DNA of 64,000 bases, from assembly GCA_947628675.1 (NCBI GenBank), contig CANRAR010000005.1, forward strand, positions 48,637-112,636, written 5' to 3'. Made by a program: the position numbers and the translations under genes. The notes under the pieces are model-generated. The model ran no database searches. It was given only the letters and a program-made list of their open reading frames with translations, and was not told where the DNA came from. Shown piece after piece: positions 1-8,293 of this stretch (position 1 is its first letter; every line of letters starts with the position of its first letter). Source of the DNA: an uncultured Clostridia bacterium (GTDB lineage: Bacteria > Bacillota > Clostridia > Christensenellales > Borkfalkiaceae).

Positions 1-181
1 CGAAGCGGCCAATGCGGCGCGCCGCGCGGCCTTGGACAGGCTCGGGATCTCTTCCGAAGATCTCACGCCGCAGTGGACGTGCGCCCGGTGTTCCGATACG
101 GGTTGGCTTCCGGACGGGCGTATGTGCGGCTGTTATCGTCCTCCGATGCGACGACGGGCGGTGAGGAGGCGCGACCGATGA
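1..181 (+). CDS. C-terminal fragment, zinc-ribbon protein like the DnaC/DnaI helicase-loader N-terminus
   Basis: This open frame enters from the left edge and ends at TGA 179-181, so only its last 59 residues are visible. They contain an Arg/Ala-rich helix, a segment reading LGISSEDLTPQW, and a zinc-ribbon pattern CARC, then DTGW, then CGC (codons 80-133). In clostridial DnaC/DnaI-type helicase loaders this arrangement precedes the AAA+ ATPase domain. Here the protein stops 15 residues after the last Cys with a run of Arg residues, and no AAA+ domain follows in any frame. It may be a truncated loader or another zinc-ribbon replication protein. The start and the rest of the protein lie outside the window, so the family call is tentative. 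Confidence 0.5.
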   Translation, partial: EAANAARRAALDRLGISSEDLTPQWTCARCSDTGWLPDGRMCGCYRPPMRRRAVRRRDR

Positions 182-257
182 ATTGCGCAGTAACTTGTAG
201 GCGAATTGGATAAGGCTTTGAAGGGAGGATCGTTCTCCCTTTTCGGCGTACATTAAA

Positions 258-299
258 AGAGCCCCCATGCCGGGAAAACGGCGTGGGGGCTCTCCTTTT
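258..299 (+). terminator. Rho-independent terminator after the zinc-ribbon gene
   Basis: A 15-bp stem (258-272 with 279-293, one G-U pair) closes on a GGAAAA loop and is followed by a T-rich tail. It ends transcription of the upstream partial gene. Confidence 0.8.
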
Positions 300-726
300 G
301 GTGTGATATTAGGAAAAATAAAGTTTCAAAATTTACTTTTTCGGCGCGTGAAGGACAATTCACTTTAATTTTTCCATGGGTGATATAATATGTTCCGCTA
401 TATATAAAACAAAAAATCCGCATACCGCGTGGCGATGCGGAGAGGAGACGGTGCGGCGCGGGCGCCGCCTCATCACAGCAAGGGCAAGGCGGAAGCCGCC
501 GCGGGCATGGCTGTTCGTTGCGTTCCGGGCGGGCGGCGCGGCGGCTTGTGTTTTTGCAGGGCGCACCTCACGGCGCGCAAAGCGGATAGCGGAATGAAGT
601 CACCGGATCTCCGGGCGTGTATTCCCGCCTGTGGGCTTTTTCGCTTGGCGCGCCGCGTAGCCGTGGAGGGTTAAAAAATTTGGGGGCAGAATTTGGGGGC
701 AACTTTTCAAAAATGGCATTTTTATA
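300..726. other. Intergenic region without a supported gene
   Basis: I find no frame here with a convincing ribosome site or protein-like composition. The overlapping Arg/Ala-rich frames at 376-674 look like by-products of the high GC content. There is a short imperfect hairpin near 418-440 and an isolated TATAAT-like element near 384. Confidence 0.5.
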
Positions 727-765
727 CAAAAAAACGGGGTTTTTGATTGAAAAACCCCGCTTTTT
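727..765 (-). terminator. Rho-independent terminator of tRNA-Pro(CGG)
   Basis: Directly after the encoded CCA of the tRNA, the minus strand reads GCGGGGTTTTT, a short loop, AAAAACCCCG and then a T run. Confidence 0.8.
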
Positions 766-842
766 TGGTCGAGGAGACGTGATTTGAACACGCGACCTCT
801 TGGTCCCGAACCAAGCGCGCTACCAAACTGCGCTACTCCTCG
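766..842 (-). tRNA. tRNA-Pro (anticodon CGG)
   Basis: The minus strand folds into a full cloverleaf. The acceptor stem CGAGGAG/CTCCTCG is closed by discriminator A and an encoded CCA. The anticodon stem CTTGG/CCAAG holds the loop TTCGGGA, which gives anticodon CGG and reads CCG proline codons. The T arm carries TTCAAAT. It shares almost all of its D-arm to T-arm sequence with the proline tRNA at 5318-5394 on the opposite strand. Confidence 0.93.
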
Positions 843-1001
843 AACACCTCCATATTATAACAAAGGAACATTGAATTTGCAAGTGATTTTCAAGCGAAAA
901 ACGTAAATTGAAAAAACCGTGCGTCGGGATAGGCGCCGAGGGGATTTTCTCCGCTGTTTTGGCGTTTTTCAAAAAAATTCACAGAATTTTGACAAAAAGA
1001 C

Positions 1002-1030
1002 TTGAAAATTCACGCTTTAAGTGTTATTAT
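1002..1030 (+). promoter_or_regulatory. Promoter of the antiporter-mgtC pair
   Basis: TTGAAA (1002-1007), a 17-bp spacer and TATTAT (1025-1030) lie about 50 bases before the start codon at 1079. Confidence 0.6.
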
Positions 1031-1078
1031 ATGGCAACACATTATAAATTAGAACATATTCGTAGGAATTGACATAGA

Positions 1079-2557
1079 ATGCTCGATAAATTTTACGCCC
1101 AAATCTCGCAGACGTCGCAGGTGCCCGTCGTCATCATCTCGGTCGCCATTATGCTTCTTGCGGGCTTTTTGGGTACCCGCCTCACAAAACTTTTGCGCCT
1201 CCCCAATGTGACGGCATATATTATCGTGGGCATTCTCTTGGGCCCGCACGTCACAGGTCTCGTGCCCGAAAATGTGGCGAAGGGCATGGACTTCATCTCG
1301 GATATTGCCCTCGCCTTCATCGCGTTCAGCGTGGGAGAATATTTCCGCTTCTCCGTGTTGAAGCAGAACGGCGGGAAGACCGTCGTCATCACCCTCTTCG
1401 AGGCGCTCCTCGCCTCCCTCCTCGTGTTCGTCATCACCTATTGGGCGTTCGGGTTCTATAAATTGGCGAACAACGTGGGGCTGGCGTTCTCCCTCATCCT
1501 CGCGGCGCTCGCTTCGGCGACCGCCCCCGCCTCCACGATGATGACCATCCGCCAGACAAAGGCGCACGGGGACTTCGTGAATACCCTCTTCGGCGTCGTT
1601 GCCCTCGACGACGTCGTCAGCCTGCTCGCGTACAGCGTGGCGGTCTCCGTCGCCGGCGCGGCGATGGGCGAAGCGGTCTCCGCGGGGGACATCCTCCTGC
1701 CCATCGCGTGGAACATTCTGATGATCGCCCTCGGCATCGGGTTCGGGTTCCTCCTGAAATTCCTCATGGCGAAGCGCTCCACCGATAACCGCCTCATCGT
1801 CTCCATTGCCTTCCTCTTCGCCCTCTGCGGCGTGGGCGCGGCGGTGAACGTCTCCCCGCTCCTCGGCTGTATGGCGATGGGCACGGTGTACATCAACGTT
1901 TCGGGCGACGACAAACTCTTCAAGCAACTCAACTACTTTTCGCCCCCCATCCTGCTGCTTTTCTTCGTGAAGTCGGGCATCGGGTTCGACCTCAACGCCC
2001 TCGTCTCCGCGGAGACTTCGGCGGTCGGCATTCCGCTCATCGCGGTGGGCGTCGTGTACTTCGCCGTGCGGCTCGTGGGCAAGTATGTGGGTGCGTTTGC
2101 GGGCTGCGCCATTGCGAAAAAGCCCAAGAATGTGCGCAACTACCTCGGCATGGCGCTCGCCCCGCAGGCGGGGGTCGCCATCGGGCTCGCCGCGCTCGGC
2201 GCGCGGGCGCTGGGCGGAGAAATGGGCACCATGCTCGAGACAATCATCCTCTCCTCGAGCATCCTCTACGAACTCGTGGGTCCCGCGCTCGCCAAACTTT
2301 CGCTGTACCTCTCGGGCTCCTACGGCAAAAACGCCGTGCAGGAGGTGGAGGTGACGGGCGAGGGCGAGGGCGAAGGGACTGCTCCCCCCACCCGCGCGGA
2401 CGAGGTGGCGGCGCTCAAAGTGCGGCTTCTCGAGATAGAGCACGAGATCTCCGTCAAGGAATACGCGCGTTCGCCCGAAGAGGAGGCCTTTTTGGAGGCC
2501 ACGGAGACCTCGGCGGGCACCGAATACAACAGAAAAAAATTCATCAACAAGAGGTAA
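1079..2557 (+). CDS. Cation:proton antiporter (CPA2 / Na+/H+ exchanger family)
   Basis: This 492-residue integral membrane protein exchanges monovalent cations for protons. It has about 12 hydrophobic segments between residues 15 and 415. Family landmarks are LLGPHVTG after the second helix, TAPAST (148-153) and the buried acidic pair LDDVV (176-180), which in CPA transporters sits in the discontinuous helix that carries ions. Residues from about 420 form a charged, Glu-rich cytoplasmic tail with a heptad-like stretch. There is no recognisable RCK/TrkA nucleotide-binding domain, so ligand gating of the KefC type is not evident. The MgtC-like gene starts three bases after the stop, so the two are probably co-transcribed and act in ion or pH homeostasis. 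The ion (Na+ or K+) cannot be decided from sequence. Confidence 0.88.
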   Translation: MLDKFYAQISQTSQVPVVIISVAIMLLAGFLGTRLTKLLRLPNVTAYIIVGILLGPHVTGLVPENVAKGMDFISDIALAFIAFSVGEYFRFSVLKQNGGKTVVITLFEALLASLLVFVITYWAFGFYKLANNVGLAFSLILAALASATAPASTMMTIRQTKAHGDFVNTLFGVVALDDVVSLLAYSVAVSVAGAAMGEAVSAGDILLPIAWNILMIALGIGFGFLLKFLMAKRSTDNRLIVSIAFLFALCGVGAAVNVSPLLGCMAMGTVYINVSGDDKLFKQLNYFSPPILLLFFVKSGIGFDLNALVSAETSAVGIPLIAVGVVYFAVRLVGKYVGAFAGCAIAKKPKNVRNYLGMALAPQAGVAIGLAALGARALGGEMGTMLETIILSSSILYELVGPALAKLSLYLSGSYGKNAVQEVEVTGEGEGEGTAPPTRADEVAALKVRLLEIEHEISVKEYARSPEEEAFLEATETSAGTEYNRKKFINKR

Positions 2558-2560
2558 CCC

Positions 2561-3277
2561 ATGCAGACCGATATTATTGCCCATCTGTTCGGAAGTTGGT
2601 CTTCCGAGATCAATATCGCTTCCACCGCCTTCAAGACGGCGCTCGTCATCATCATGTCGGCAGTGCTCGGCTGTGAGCGCGCCCAAAACCGCCACGCCGC
2701 GGGGTTGAGAACGCTCTTTGCCCTCTCCGTAGGCGCCCTGTTCGCGGGCATCGCCGATATGTACTTCATCGTAAATCTCCATGTCGGGTTCTCCTTCCTC
2801 TCGGCGGCCGTGCTCATCGGCGCCTCCATCATCACCGCGAACACCATCATCTTCTCCTCCAAGAACCAGATCAAGGGGCTGACGACCTCGGTGGATCTCA
2901 TCACCATGTCCGTCATCTCCTCCCTCGTCGGGTTCGGGCTGTACACCGCCGCCCTCGTCGGGTTCGTGGCGCTCATGGTGGGGCTTCTCGGCTTTTCCAA
3001 ATTGGAGAAATTCATCCGCAACAAGTCCAACCACCTCGAAGTGCACTTGGAGCTGAAAACTCGCAATAATTTGCAGGAATTCATCGCCGCCGTGCGCGAA
3101 TTCGGGCTGAAGATAGAGAACCTCGAAGTCAACCCCGCCTATACGGGCTCGGGGCTGGGGGTATACACGGTGAAACTCACCATCGTCAAGGACGATCTCA
3201 AAAAGACCAACCGCAACGACATCATCGAAGCGCTCTCGTCGCTCGAATGCGTTAATTACATCGAACGCATTGCATGA
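2561..3277 (+). CDS. MgtC/SapB family membrane protein with C-terminal ACT-like domain
   Basis: This 238-residue protein has four or five N-terminal hydrophobic segments (about 20-145) and a soluble C-terminal half (about 150-238). The conserved MgtC signature is visible at 36-61 as LGCER, HAAGLRT and a Gly-rich helix. The C-terminal part has the alternating strand/helix character of an ACT-like domain, as in the longer MgtC proteins. The family is associated with adaptation to low Mg2+ and with modulation of membrane ATPases or transporters rather than with proven Mg2+ transport. The ATG follows the antiporter stop by three bases, and the ribosome site AGAGGT overlaps the antiporter's last codons, which suggests translational coupling and a joint role in ion homeostasis. 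Confidence 0.88.
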   Translation: MQTDIIAHLFGSWSSEINIASTAFKTALVIIMSAVLGCERAQNRHAAGLRTLFALSVGALFAGIADMYFIVNLHVGFSFLSAAVLIGASIITANTIIFSSKNQIKGLTTSVDLITMSVISSLVGFGLYTAALVGFVALMVGLLGFSKLEKFIRNKSNHLEVHLELKTRNNLQEFIAAVREFGLKIENLEVNPAYTGSGLGVYTVKLTIVKDDLKKTNRNDIIEALSSLECVNYIERIA

Positions 3278-3294
3278 GAGGGGGGAAAATTGTT

Positions 3295-3329
3295 CCGCCC
3301 CGCGGCTGTGCCGCGGGGCGGGGTTTTTT
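3295..3329 (+). terminator. Rho-independent terminator of the antiporter-mgtC operon
   Basis: A perfect 12-bp GC stem (3295-3306 with 3310-3321) with a TGT loop is followed by a T run. Confidence 0.85.
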
Positions 3330-3411
3330 ATGGGGAAAGTTGCGTTGAAAACGGCCGCGGGCGCGCGGGGCGAGGGGCGGGCGGCGCCTCGGAACGGTGC
3401 AGCGGGCGGCT

Positions 3412-4800
3412 TTACAACAGCCCCTCGTTGACGGGGCAGTGCGGAATGGTATCGAACCCGCGCTGTAAATCCTCATCCGTGGGGATACGGTCGGTCATCG
3501 TGCCGTCGTTGTATTGCTTGTAGGCGGAAAGATCGAAGTACCCCGTGCCCGTGAGCCCGAAGAGGATGCGCTTCTTCTGCCCCGTCTTTTTGCAGGCGAG
3601 CGCCTCGTCGATGGCGACGCGGATGGCGTGGGAACTCTCGGGCGCGGGCAAGATCCCCTCGCACTTTGCGAACATCTCCGCCGCCTCGAACACCTTGCTC
3701 TGCTCCACGGCGACGGCGCGGATGTAGCCGTCGTGGTAGAGTTGGGAGATAATGGGGCTCATGCCGTGGTAGCGCAGCCCGCCCGCGTGGTTGGGCGAGG
3801 GCATGAAGCCGCATCCCAATGTGTACATCTTGGCGAGGGGCGTCGTTTGGGCGGAGTCGCAGAAGTCGTACACGAACTTGCCGCGCGTGAGAGACGGGCA
3901 ACTCGCGGGCTCCACGCCGATGAACTCGATGTCGTTCTTGCCTTGGAGCCGCTCCCCCATGAAGGGAGCGATGAGGCCGCCGAAGTTGGAGCCGCCGCCC
4001 ACGCATCCGATGATGACGTCGGGCTCGACGCCGTATTTTTCGAGCGCCGCCTTGCTCTCCAGCCCGATGACGGACTGGTGCAGAAGGACGTGGTCGAGGA
4101 CGGAGCCGAGAACGTAGCGGCAGTTCTCCGTGGTGACGGCCTTCTCCACCGCCTCCGAGATGGCGCAGCCCAGAGACCCGCCCGTGCCGGGGAATTCGGC
4201 GAGGAGTTTGCGCCCCGCGGCGGTCGTATCCGAGGGCGACGGCACGACGTTGGCGCCGTACGTGCGCATGACCTCCTTGCGGTAGGGCTTCTGCTCGGAG
4301 GAGACCTTCACCATGTAGACGTCGAGATGAAGCCCGAAGAACGCCGCCGCCATGGAAAGCGCCGTACCCCACTGCCCCGCGCCCGTCTCCGTGGTGATGG
4401 ACGTGAGCCCCTGCTTCTTCGCGTAGTACGCCTGCGCCGCCGCCGAATTGAGTTTGTGGGAACCCGACGTGTTGTTGCCTTCAAATTTATAGTAAATTTC
4501 GGCGGGGGTATCGAGAAGGCGCTCCAAAAAATAGGCGCGCACGAGGGGCGACGGGCGGAAGGTCTTGTAGAAGGAGCGGATCTCCTCGGGGATCTCGATG
4601 CGCTCGTCCGTCTCGTTGAGTTCCTGATCGACGCACTCCTCGCAAAAGACGGGGGTGAGATCGGCTTTCGTGCAGGGCTGCTGCGTGGCGGGGTTTACAA
4701 ACGGCGCGTGTTGCGTCTTCATATGCGCCTTGACGTTGTACCACGTCTTCGGCATCTCCTCTTCCGTCAGGTACACCTTGTAGGGGATTTGTTTTGCCAT
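3412..4800 (-). CDS. trpB2: TrpB2-type tryptophan synthase beta homologue (PLP enzyme)
   Basis: This 462-residue fold-type II PLP enzyme condenses indole with serine to give tryptophan. The internal aldimine lysine is K116 in GSHKLNS. The substrate loop ETGAGQWG (138-145) and the phosphate-binding loop GGGSNFGG (268-275) are intact. The long N-terminal extension with a CEEC motif (53-56) and the overall length place it with TrpB2, the class that works without TrpA; no trpA lies nearby. The ATG at 4800 is chosen because AGGAGG sits eight bases upstream; an earlier in-frame ATG at 4878 lies inside the T-box leader. A T-box with a likely Trp specifier precedes it, which supports a role in tryptophan supply, perhaps salvaging free indole. 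Confidence 0.92.
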   Translation of the reverse strand: MAKQIPYKVYLTEEEMPKTWYNVKAHMKTQHAPFVNPATQQPCTKADLTPVFCEECVDQELNETDERIEIPEEIRSFYKTFRPSPLVRAYFLERLLDTPAEIYYKFEGNNTSGSHKLNSAAAQAYYAKKQGLTSITTETGAGQWGTALSMAAAFFGLHLDVYMVKVSSEQKPYRKEVMRTYGANVVPSPSDTTAAGRKLLAEFPGTGGSLGCAISEAVEKAVTTENCRYVLGSVLDHVLLHQSVIGLESKAALEKYGVEPDVIIGCVGGGSNFGGLIAPFMGERLQGKNDIEFIGVEPASCPSLTRGKFVYDFCDSAQTTPLAKMYTLGCGFMPSPNHAGGLRYHGMSPIISQLYHDGYIRAVAVEQSKVFEAAEMFAKCEGILPAPESSHAIRVAIDEALACKKTGQKKRILFGLTGTGYFDLSAYKQYNDGTMTDRIPTDEDLQRGFDTIPHCPVNEGLL

Positions 4801-4832
4801 GATTGTTTCCTCCTGAAAAAAATTTTGACATA

Positions 4833-5088
4833 CAAAAACGGAGCCATTCGCTTGGGACGAATCGCTCCGTGTTGCCACCCAATTTTACGGCAAAATTGCC
4901 GCCTCGTTACGGGCGCCATCACGCCCTCTCTCTGTAACGGAAGAGTTCCGTCGGGGCATTACTCCGCAAAAACGCGTTTCCTCCCCGCCCTCGGGAAACC
5001 ATTCACCCGCCGCGGACTGCCTTCTTCCCATCGCCGAAGACTCTCTGAAAGCCCGTTTATGCAGGTTACTCCCTTCCCTCATCGGTTT
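4833..5088 (-). promoter_or_regulatory. T-box leader, probable tryptophan (UGG) specifier
   Basis: The minus-strand leader has the expected T-box order. Stem I begins with GATGAGGGAAGGGAGTAA and closes with TTTCCC. The AGAGAG and GATGGGAAG elements of the distal part follow. A UGG triplet at 5001-4999 sits in the specifier position after GTGAA. The T-box sequence TGGGTGGCAAC lies at 4881-4871. It is followed by the terminator stem at 4838-4870 with a U run at 4833-4837. Uncharged tRNA-Trp should stabilise the antiterminator and switch on trpB2. Confidence 0.9.
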
Positions 5089-5094
5089 TTATTC

Positions 5095-5123
5095 ATTATA
5101 TCAACAGTTTATGCGCCTGTCAA
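5095..5123 (-). promoter_or_regulatory. Consensus promoter of the T-box/trpB2 unit
   Basis: The minus strand reads TTGACA (5123-5118), a 17-bp spacer and TATAAT (5100-5095), a perfect sigma-A match. It places the transcript start just before the T-box stem I. Confidence 0.9.
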
Positions 5124-5190
5124 GGGTTTTTATAAAATTTTTATAAATTTTGCGCAAAAAAATTTTTCGGAAAAACTGCGGGGAAATTGC

Positions 5191-5218
5191 TTGACACTTC
5201 CCGAATTTTCCTTATAAT
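5191..5218 (+). promoter_or_regulatory. Promoter of tRNA-Pro(AGG)
   Basis: TTGACA (5191-5196), a 16-bp spacer and TATAAT (5213-5218) lie about 100 bases before the tRNA. Divergent from the T-box promoter. Confidence 0.8.
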
Positions 5219-5317
5219 AGAGTATGCTTTTTTGCGTGAGGCGCTTTGGCGCGCGGAACGCATCGGGCGCCCGAAAAAGATTTGCAGAAAGATTTTTTGG
5301 GAAATTCAATAGGACAT

Positions 5318-5394
5318 TGAGGTGTAGCGCAGTTTGGTAGCGCGCTTGGTTAGGGACCAAGAGGTCGCGTGTTCAAGTCACGTCACCTCAACCA
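5318..5394 (+). tRNA. tRNA-Pro (anticodon AGG)
   Basis: The cloverleaf has acceptor stem TGAGGTG/CACCTCA, discriminator A and encoded CCA. The anticodon stem CTTGG/CCAAG holds TTAGGGA, so the anticodon is AGG. A34 is rare in bacterial tRNAs other than tRNA-Arg(ACG) and would need either deamination to inosine or unmodified reading. Confidence 0.93.
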
Positions 5395-5395
5395 A

Positions 5396-5450
5396 AATAC
5401 TGCATATTGTAGAGGATTTCACTGTCTGACACAATATGTAGTATTTTTTT
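5396..5450 (+). terminator. Rho-independent terminator of tRNA-Pro(AGG)
   Basis: A 15-bp stem (5396-5410 with 5431-5445) with a 20-base loop is followed by a T run directly after the tRNA. Confidence 0.85.
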
Positions 5451-5538
5451 CTGCACTTTTTGCAAAATTTCAACAAAAATATTTCTTTTTTGGGTAGTAA
5501 ATTGGGTAGCCCCTCTCTCTTGTATGTAATTCGGTTTT

Positions 5539-7233
5539 TTATTCGACTTCTATCCGTCCCTGCGGGAGGGCGTACTCGTCGCCCACCGTTCCGTGGAGTG
5601 CATCCGCGAGATAGGTCATCAGAATTTCATAATCCAGCATTCCCTCATCGACCGTCAGTTCGTTATCCATGAACATATTCAGCCCGTCCCCGCCCTGCTT
5701 GATGAGGTAGTTGTGGGAAGCCACCGTGTAGACCCTGTCCGGCACGAGCGGCGTATAGGCGCCGTCCGCCCCGAGGACTGTGACGTTTTTCACCCGCCTG
5801 TTATCCCCGCAGGAGAGGAAATTCCCCATCTCATCCGTCTCCACCGTGGACTCTACAGAGGTATCGATGACGTATTTCAGCCCCGATACCTGCAAAAAGC
5901 CGCCGCATTCCCCCACCGCGTTTTCCCCGTCGTTCGGGCTTGAAAGGCAGAAACGGCTCGCCATCTCCAGAGCATCCAAAATTTCCTGCCCCGTGGCCTT
6001 TACCACGCACATGGAATTTCCGTAGGGATGAACACCCAAGATGTCCCCATAGGTGATCTCGCCCGCGGCAAGATCGGCGCGGATGCCGCCGCCGTTCACA
6101 AATGCGATATCCGCCCCCGATACGGCACGGTACGCGTCCGCACAGAAATCTCCCAAATTGGTTTCCCTGTTGCGAACGAGGCGCAAACCCGAATCGGAGA
6201 CCGTTTTAAGCGCCACCTCCGATACGCCGACGCGCTTTCCGAGCGTGGACGCAAACTGTTCCTCCATGCTATCGATGCAGTCCTCCATCTCGCTGTCCTT
6301 ATCGGGGTACGTCTCGACGAGCCCCGTGCGGAGATTTCCCTTCGCGGTGATGGTGAGGTGGCCGATATTGCACAGCCCCGTGCCCGTGGAGGAGAGGAGC
6401 ACGTTCTCCCCCTCCGCATTCTTTATGACGTCGCAGGAGATCTCGCTGTGGGAATGGCCGTCCAGCACGGCGTCGATCCCCTTCGTGTGTTCGATGAGTT
6501 CGCGGGAAGTAAACGGCGAGGAGGATCCGTCCGTCCCGAGATGGGCGAGCACGATCACGTGATCCGCGCCCCCCTTCAAACAGGCGTCCACGTTCTCCTG
6601 CACACATTCGTACAGTTCTTCCCCGCTTCCCCCGCAGAAATCGTAAACGTAGTTCCCGTCCTCGTCGCAAAAATACGCGGGAACGGATTTTACGATGCTC
6701 TCGGGCGTCGAGACCCCGATAAAACCGACCTTCACCTCGCCGTAGGATACGATCTTGTACGGCAGAAGACGGGATAAAAACGCCGCTTCGCCCGTCCCCG
6801 TATAGCGGATATTGCAGCCGAGATACTGGGCGCCGCTTATCTCCATCAACCGGTCGATCTGCTCCATTCCGTAGTTGAATTCATGGTTTCCGAGCACGGC
6901 GAAGTCATACCCCGCGCGGTTCATGAGTTCCGCGGGATATTCCCCCTTGGAGACCGTTCCGATGACGTCCCCCTGCAAAGCGTCCCCGCAGTCCACCAAC
7001 GTGACGTAGGGGGTGCTCTTCTCGCACCAATTCTTATATGCCACGAGCCCCGCGTAGCCGACGTCCTCATCGATGGCGCAGTGCACATCGTTGGTATACA
7101 GAATGACGATGTCGCCCGTCCCCGCCCTGTACGGTGTCGTCCTGTCCGAGAAACTGCACCCGCCGAGGAGCAGCACCGCCGCAAAGATGCCTGCCAAGAG
7201 GCACGGCAATTTTTTCTTATTTGTCCCGATCAT
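5539..7233 (-). CDS. Lipoprotein 5'-nucleotidase / 2',3'-cyclic phosphodiesterase (UshA/YfkN-like)
   Basis: This 564-residue surface enzyme should dephosphorylate extracellular nucleotides. The signal peptide (KKK, hydrophobic core) ends in the lipobox LLGGC with lipidated Cys26. The metallophosphatase domain shows its metal ligands in order: TNDVH (47-51), DCGD (81-84), GNHEF (115-119), AHLG and DGHSHSE. The C-terminal 5'-nucleotidase domain has the substrate-binding NGGGIRADL segment. The ATG at 7233 is preferred over one at 7251, because that codon forms part of the GGAGGAG ribosome site. It lies 18 bases after the chimeric ABC remnant and is probably co-transcribed with it. Together with a lost transporter it may have served nutrient scavenging. 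Confidence 0.9.
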   Translation of the reverse strand: MIGTNKKKLPCLLAGIFAAVLLLGGCSFSDRTTPYRAGTGDIVILYTNDVHCAIDEDVGYAGLVAYKNWCEKSTPYVTLVDCGDALQGDVIGTVSKGEYPAELMNRAGYDFAVLGNHEFNYGMEQIDRLMEISGAQYLGCNIRYTGTGEAAFLSRLLPYKIVSYGEVKVGFIGVSTPESIVKSVPAYFCDEDGNYVYDFCGGSGEELYECVQENVDACLKGGADHVIVLAHLGTDGSSSPFTSRELIEHTKGIDAVLDGHSHSEISCDVIKNAEGENVLLSSTGTGLCNIGHLTITAKGNLRTGLVETYPDKDSEMEDCIDSMEEQFASTLGKRVGVSEVALKTVSDSGLRLVRNRETNLGDFCADAYRAVSGADIAFVNGGGIRADLAAGEITYGDILGVHPYGNSMCVVKATGQEILDALEMASRFCLSSPNDGENAVGECGGFLQVSGLKYVIDTSVESTVETDEMGNFLSCGDNRRVKNVTVLGADGAYTPLVPDRVYTVASHNYLIKQGGDGLNMFMDNELTVDEGMLDYEILMTYLADALHGTVGDEYALPQGRIEVE

Positions 7234-7251
7234 TCTTCTCCTCCGAAACAC

Positions 7252-7923
7252 TTAAAATACGATGGTCACCGTGTTGACGCCGTCGGCATAGGCGTGAGCG
7301 CTGCTCTTGGTTCGGTTGGTGGCGAGGGACGCGCTCAGCACATCTCCCTGCGTCAGCGGATCGAACTCTTCCCCGCTCCAACGGATGACGGCTTCGCATT
7401 CGCTTCCGTCCTCACTGCAAAGGGCGTCGAAACTCAAATCGCACCCATCGTCCGGCAAGGTGGGCAGGATGTTGGTCACGCACAACTCTTCAAAGATCTG
7501 CTGATATTTGTAGAGTTGCCGTGCGCCGAGCAGCTGCTTGTGGGCGAAGCGGTCGATGTCCTCCACCGCCTCGATAAAGTCGAACTTCTTGGAGGCGATA
7601 CCGATGTGGAGGGTCTTCAGGCGGTGGACAAACGCGCGGCAACGCTCGGTCTTGGGGGAATCGAACACCTCCTTCGGCGTCCCCTCCTCGTAGATGATGC
7701 CTTCGTCCATGTAGAACACCCGCGTGGAGACGTCCCGCGCGAACTTCATCTCGTGCGTCACGACGAGCATGGTCAGACCCTGCTCGTCCAGCTGACGGAT
7801 ATCGGTGATCGCCTCGTCCTTCCCGCTCCCGCAACTTGCAAGGAGCGCACAGACCCCCATCAGGCAAATGAGCGCCGACAAAACCGGCGCGATAAAGAGC
7901 CTCTTCTTTCGTCCTCGTACCAT
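7252..7923 (-). pseudogene. Chimera: lipoprotein signal peptide fused to the C-terminal part of an amino-acid ABC ATPase
   Basis: The 223-residue frame begins like a solute-binding lipoprotein (RGRKKRLF, hydrophobic core, lipobox LLASC with Cys31). From about residue 37 it becomes the C-terminal part of a GlnQ-type ATPase: IRQLDEQGLTM, the H-loop VVTHEM (His57), then GIIYEEGTPKEVF. Walker A, the LSGGQ signature and Walker B are all missing, so it cannot hydrolyse ATP. Residues about 110-223 form an extra domain of unknown function. The simplest reading is an internal deletion that joined a binding-protein gene to the end of the ATPase gene of the same operon, also removing a permease. The frame, start (GGAGGT nine bases before ATG) and stop are intact, so a product may still be made and exported. 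Confidence 0.75.
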
Positions 7924-7986
7924 TCTCATCCGACCTCCGCGAATACGACGAATTTTCCGTACATCGTTCCATGGATATTGTAACAC

Positions 7987-8293
7987 ATTTTTGCGCTTAT
8001 GGGAAGCGGGAAACCCCGCGTCAAATCACATCTTAACAATTCTTTACAAGATCATGGCGCGGCTCTCTGCAAGATTATGGCGCGCCAAAAGCATGATTTA
8101 AGCCCCCTTTCCCCTCTCGAAAGGGAAAGGAGGCGGGGTCATCCTCGGCACCCCCTCGAGAGGGAGCCGCCACGGCCGCCCTTGCCGTGAATGAGGGACG
8201 AACAATCGCCGCGCCAAATGCGGTGACACGATTTCCCCCTCATACCAGCCGCAGGGAGCGCATCTCGCCCCTCGCGCGCTTTCTTCCCGAAAC
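7987..8293. other. Intergenic region with GC-rich inverted repeats
   Basis: No gene is supported. The stretch 8100-8175 holds two imperfect CCCTCTCGAAAGGG and CCCCCTCGAGAGGG hairpins of the sort found in other gaps of this window. A related pair of AAGATcATGGCGCG / AAGATtATGGCGCG segments lies at 8049-8083. Confidence 0.5.

Noticed and set aside
376..674. Overlapping plus-strand frames of 73 and 81 residues
   Set aside because: Arg/Ala-rich without ribosome sites or conserved-looking segments; left as intergenic.
1049..3046. 665-residue minus-strand open frame opposite the antiporter and mgtC genes
   Set aside because: It is rich in Asp/Glu/His/Arg, has no ribosome site and mirrors the codon bias of the real plus-strand genes.
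3514..5217. 567-residue plus-strand frame opposite trpB2
   Set aside because: It runs through trpB2 and the T-box leader in antisense and has the same artefactual composition.
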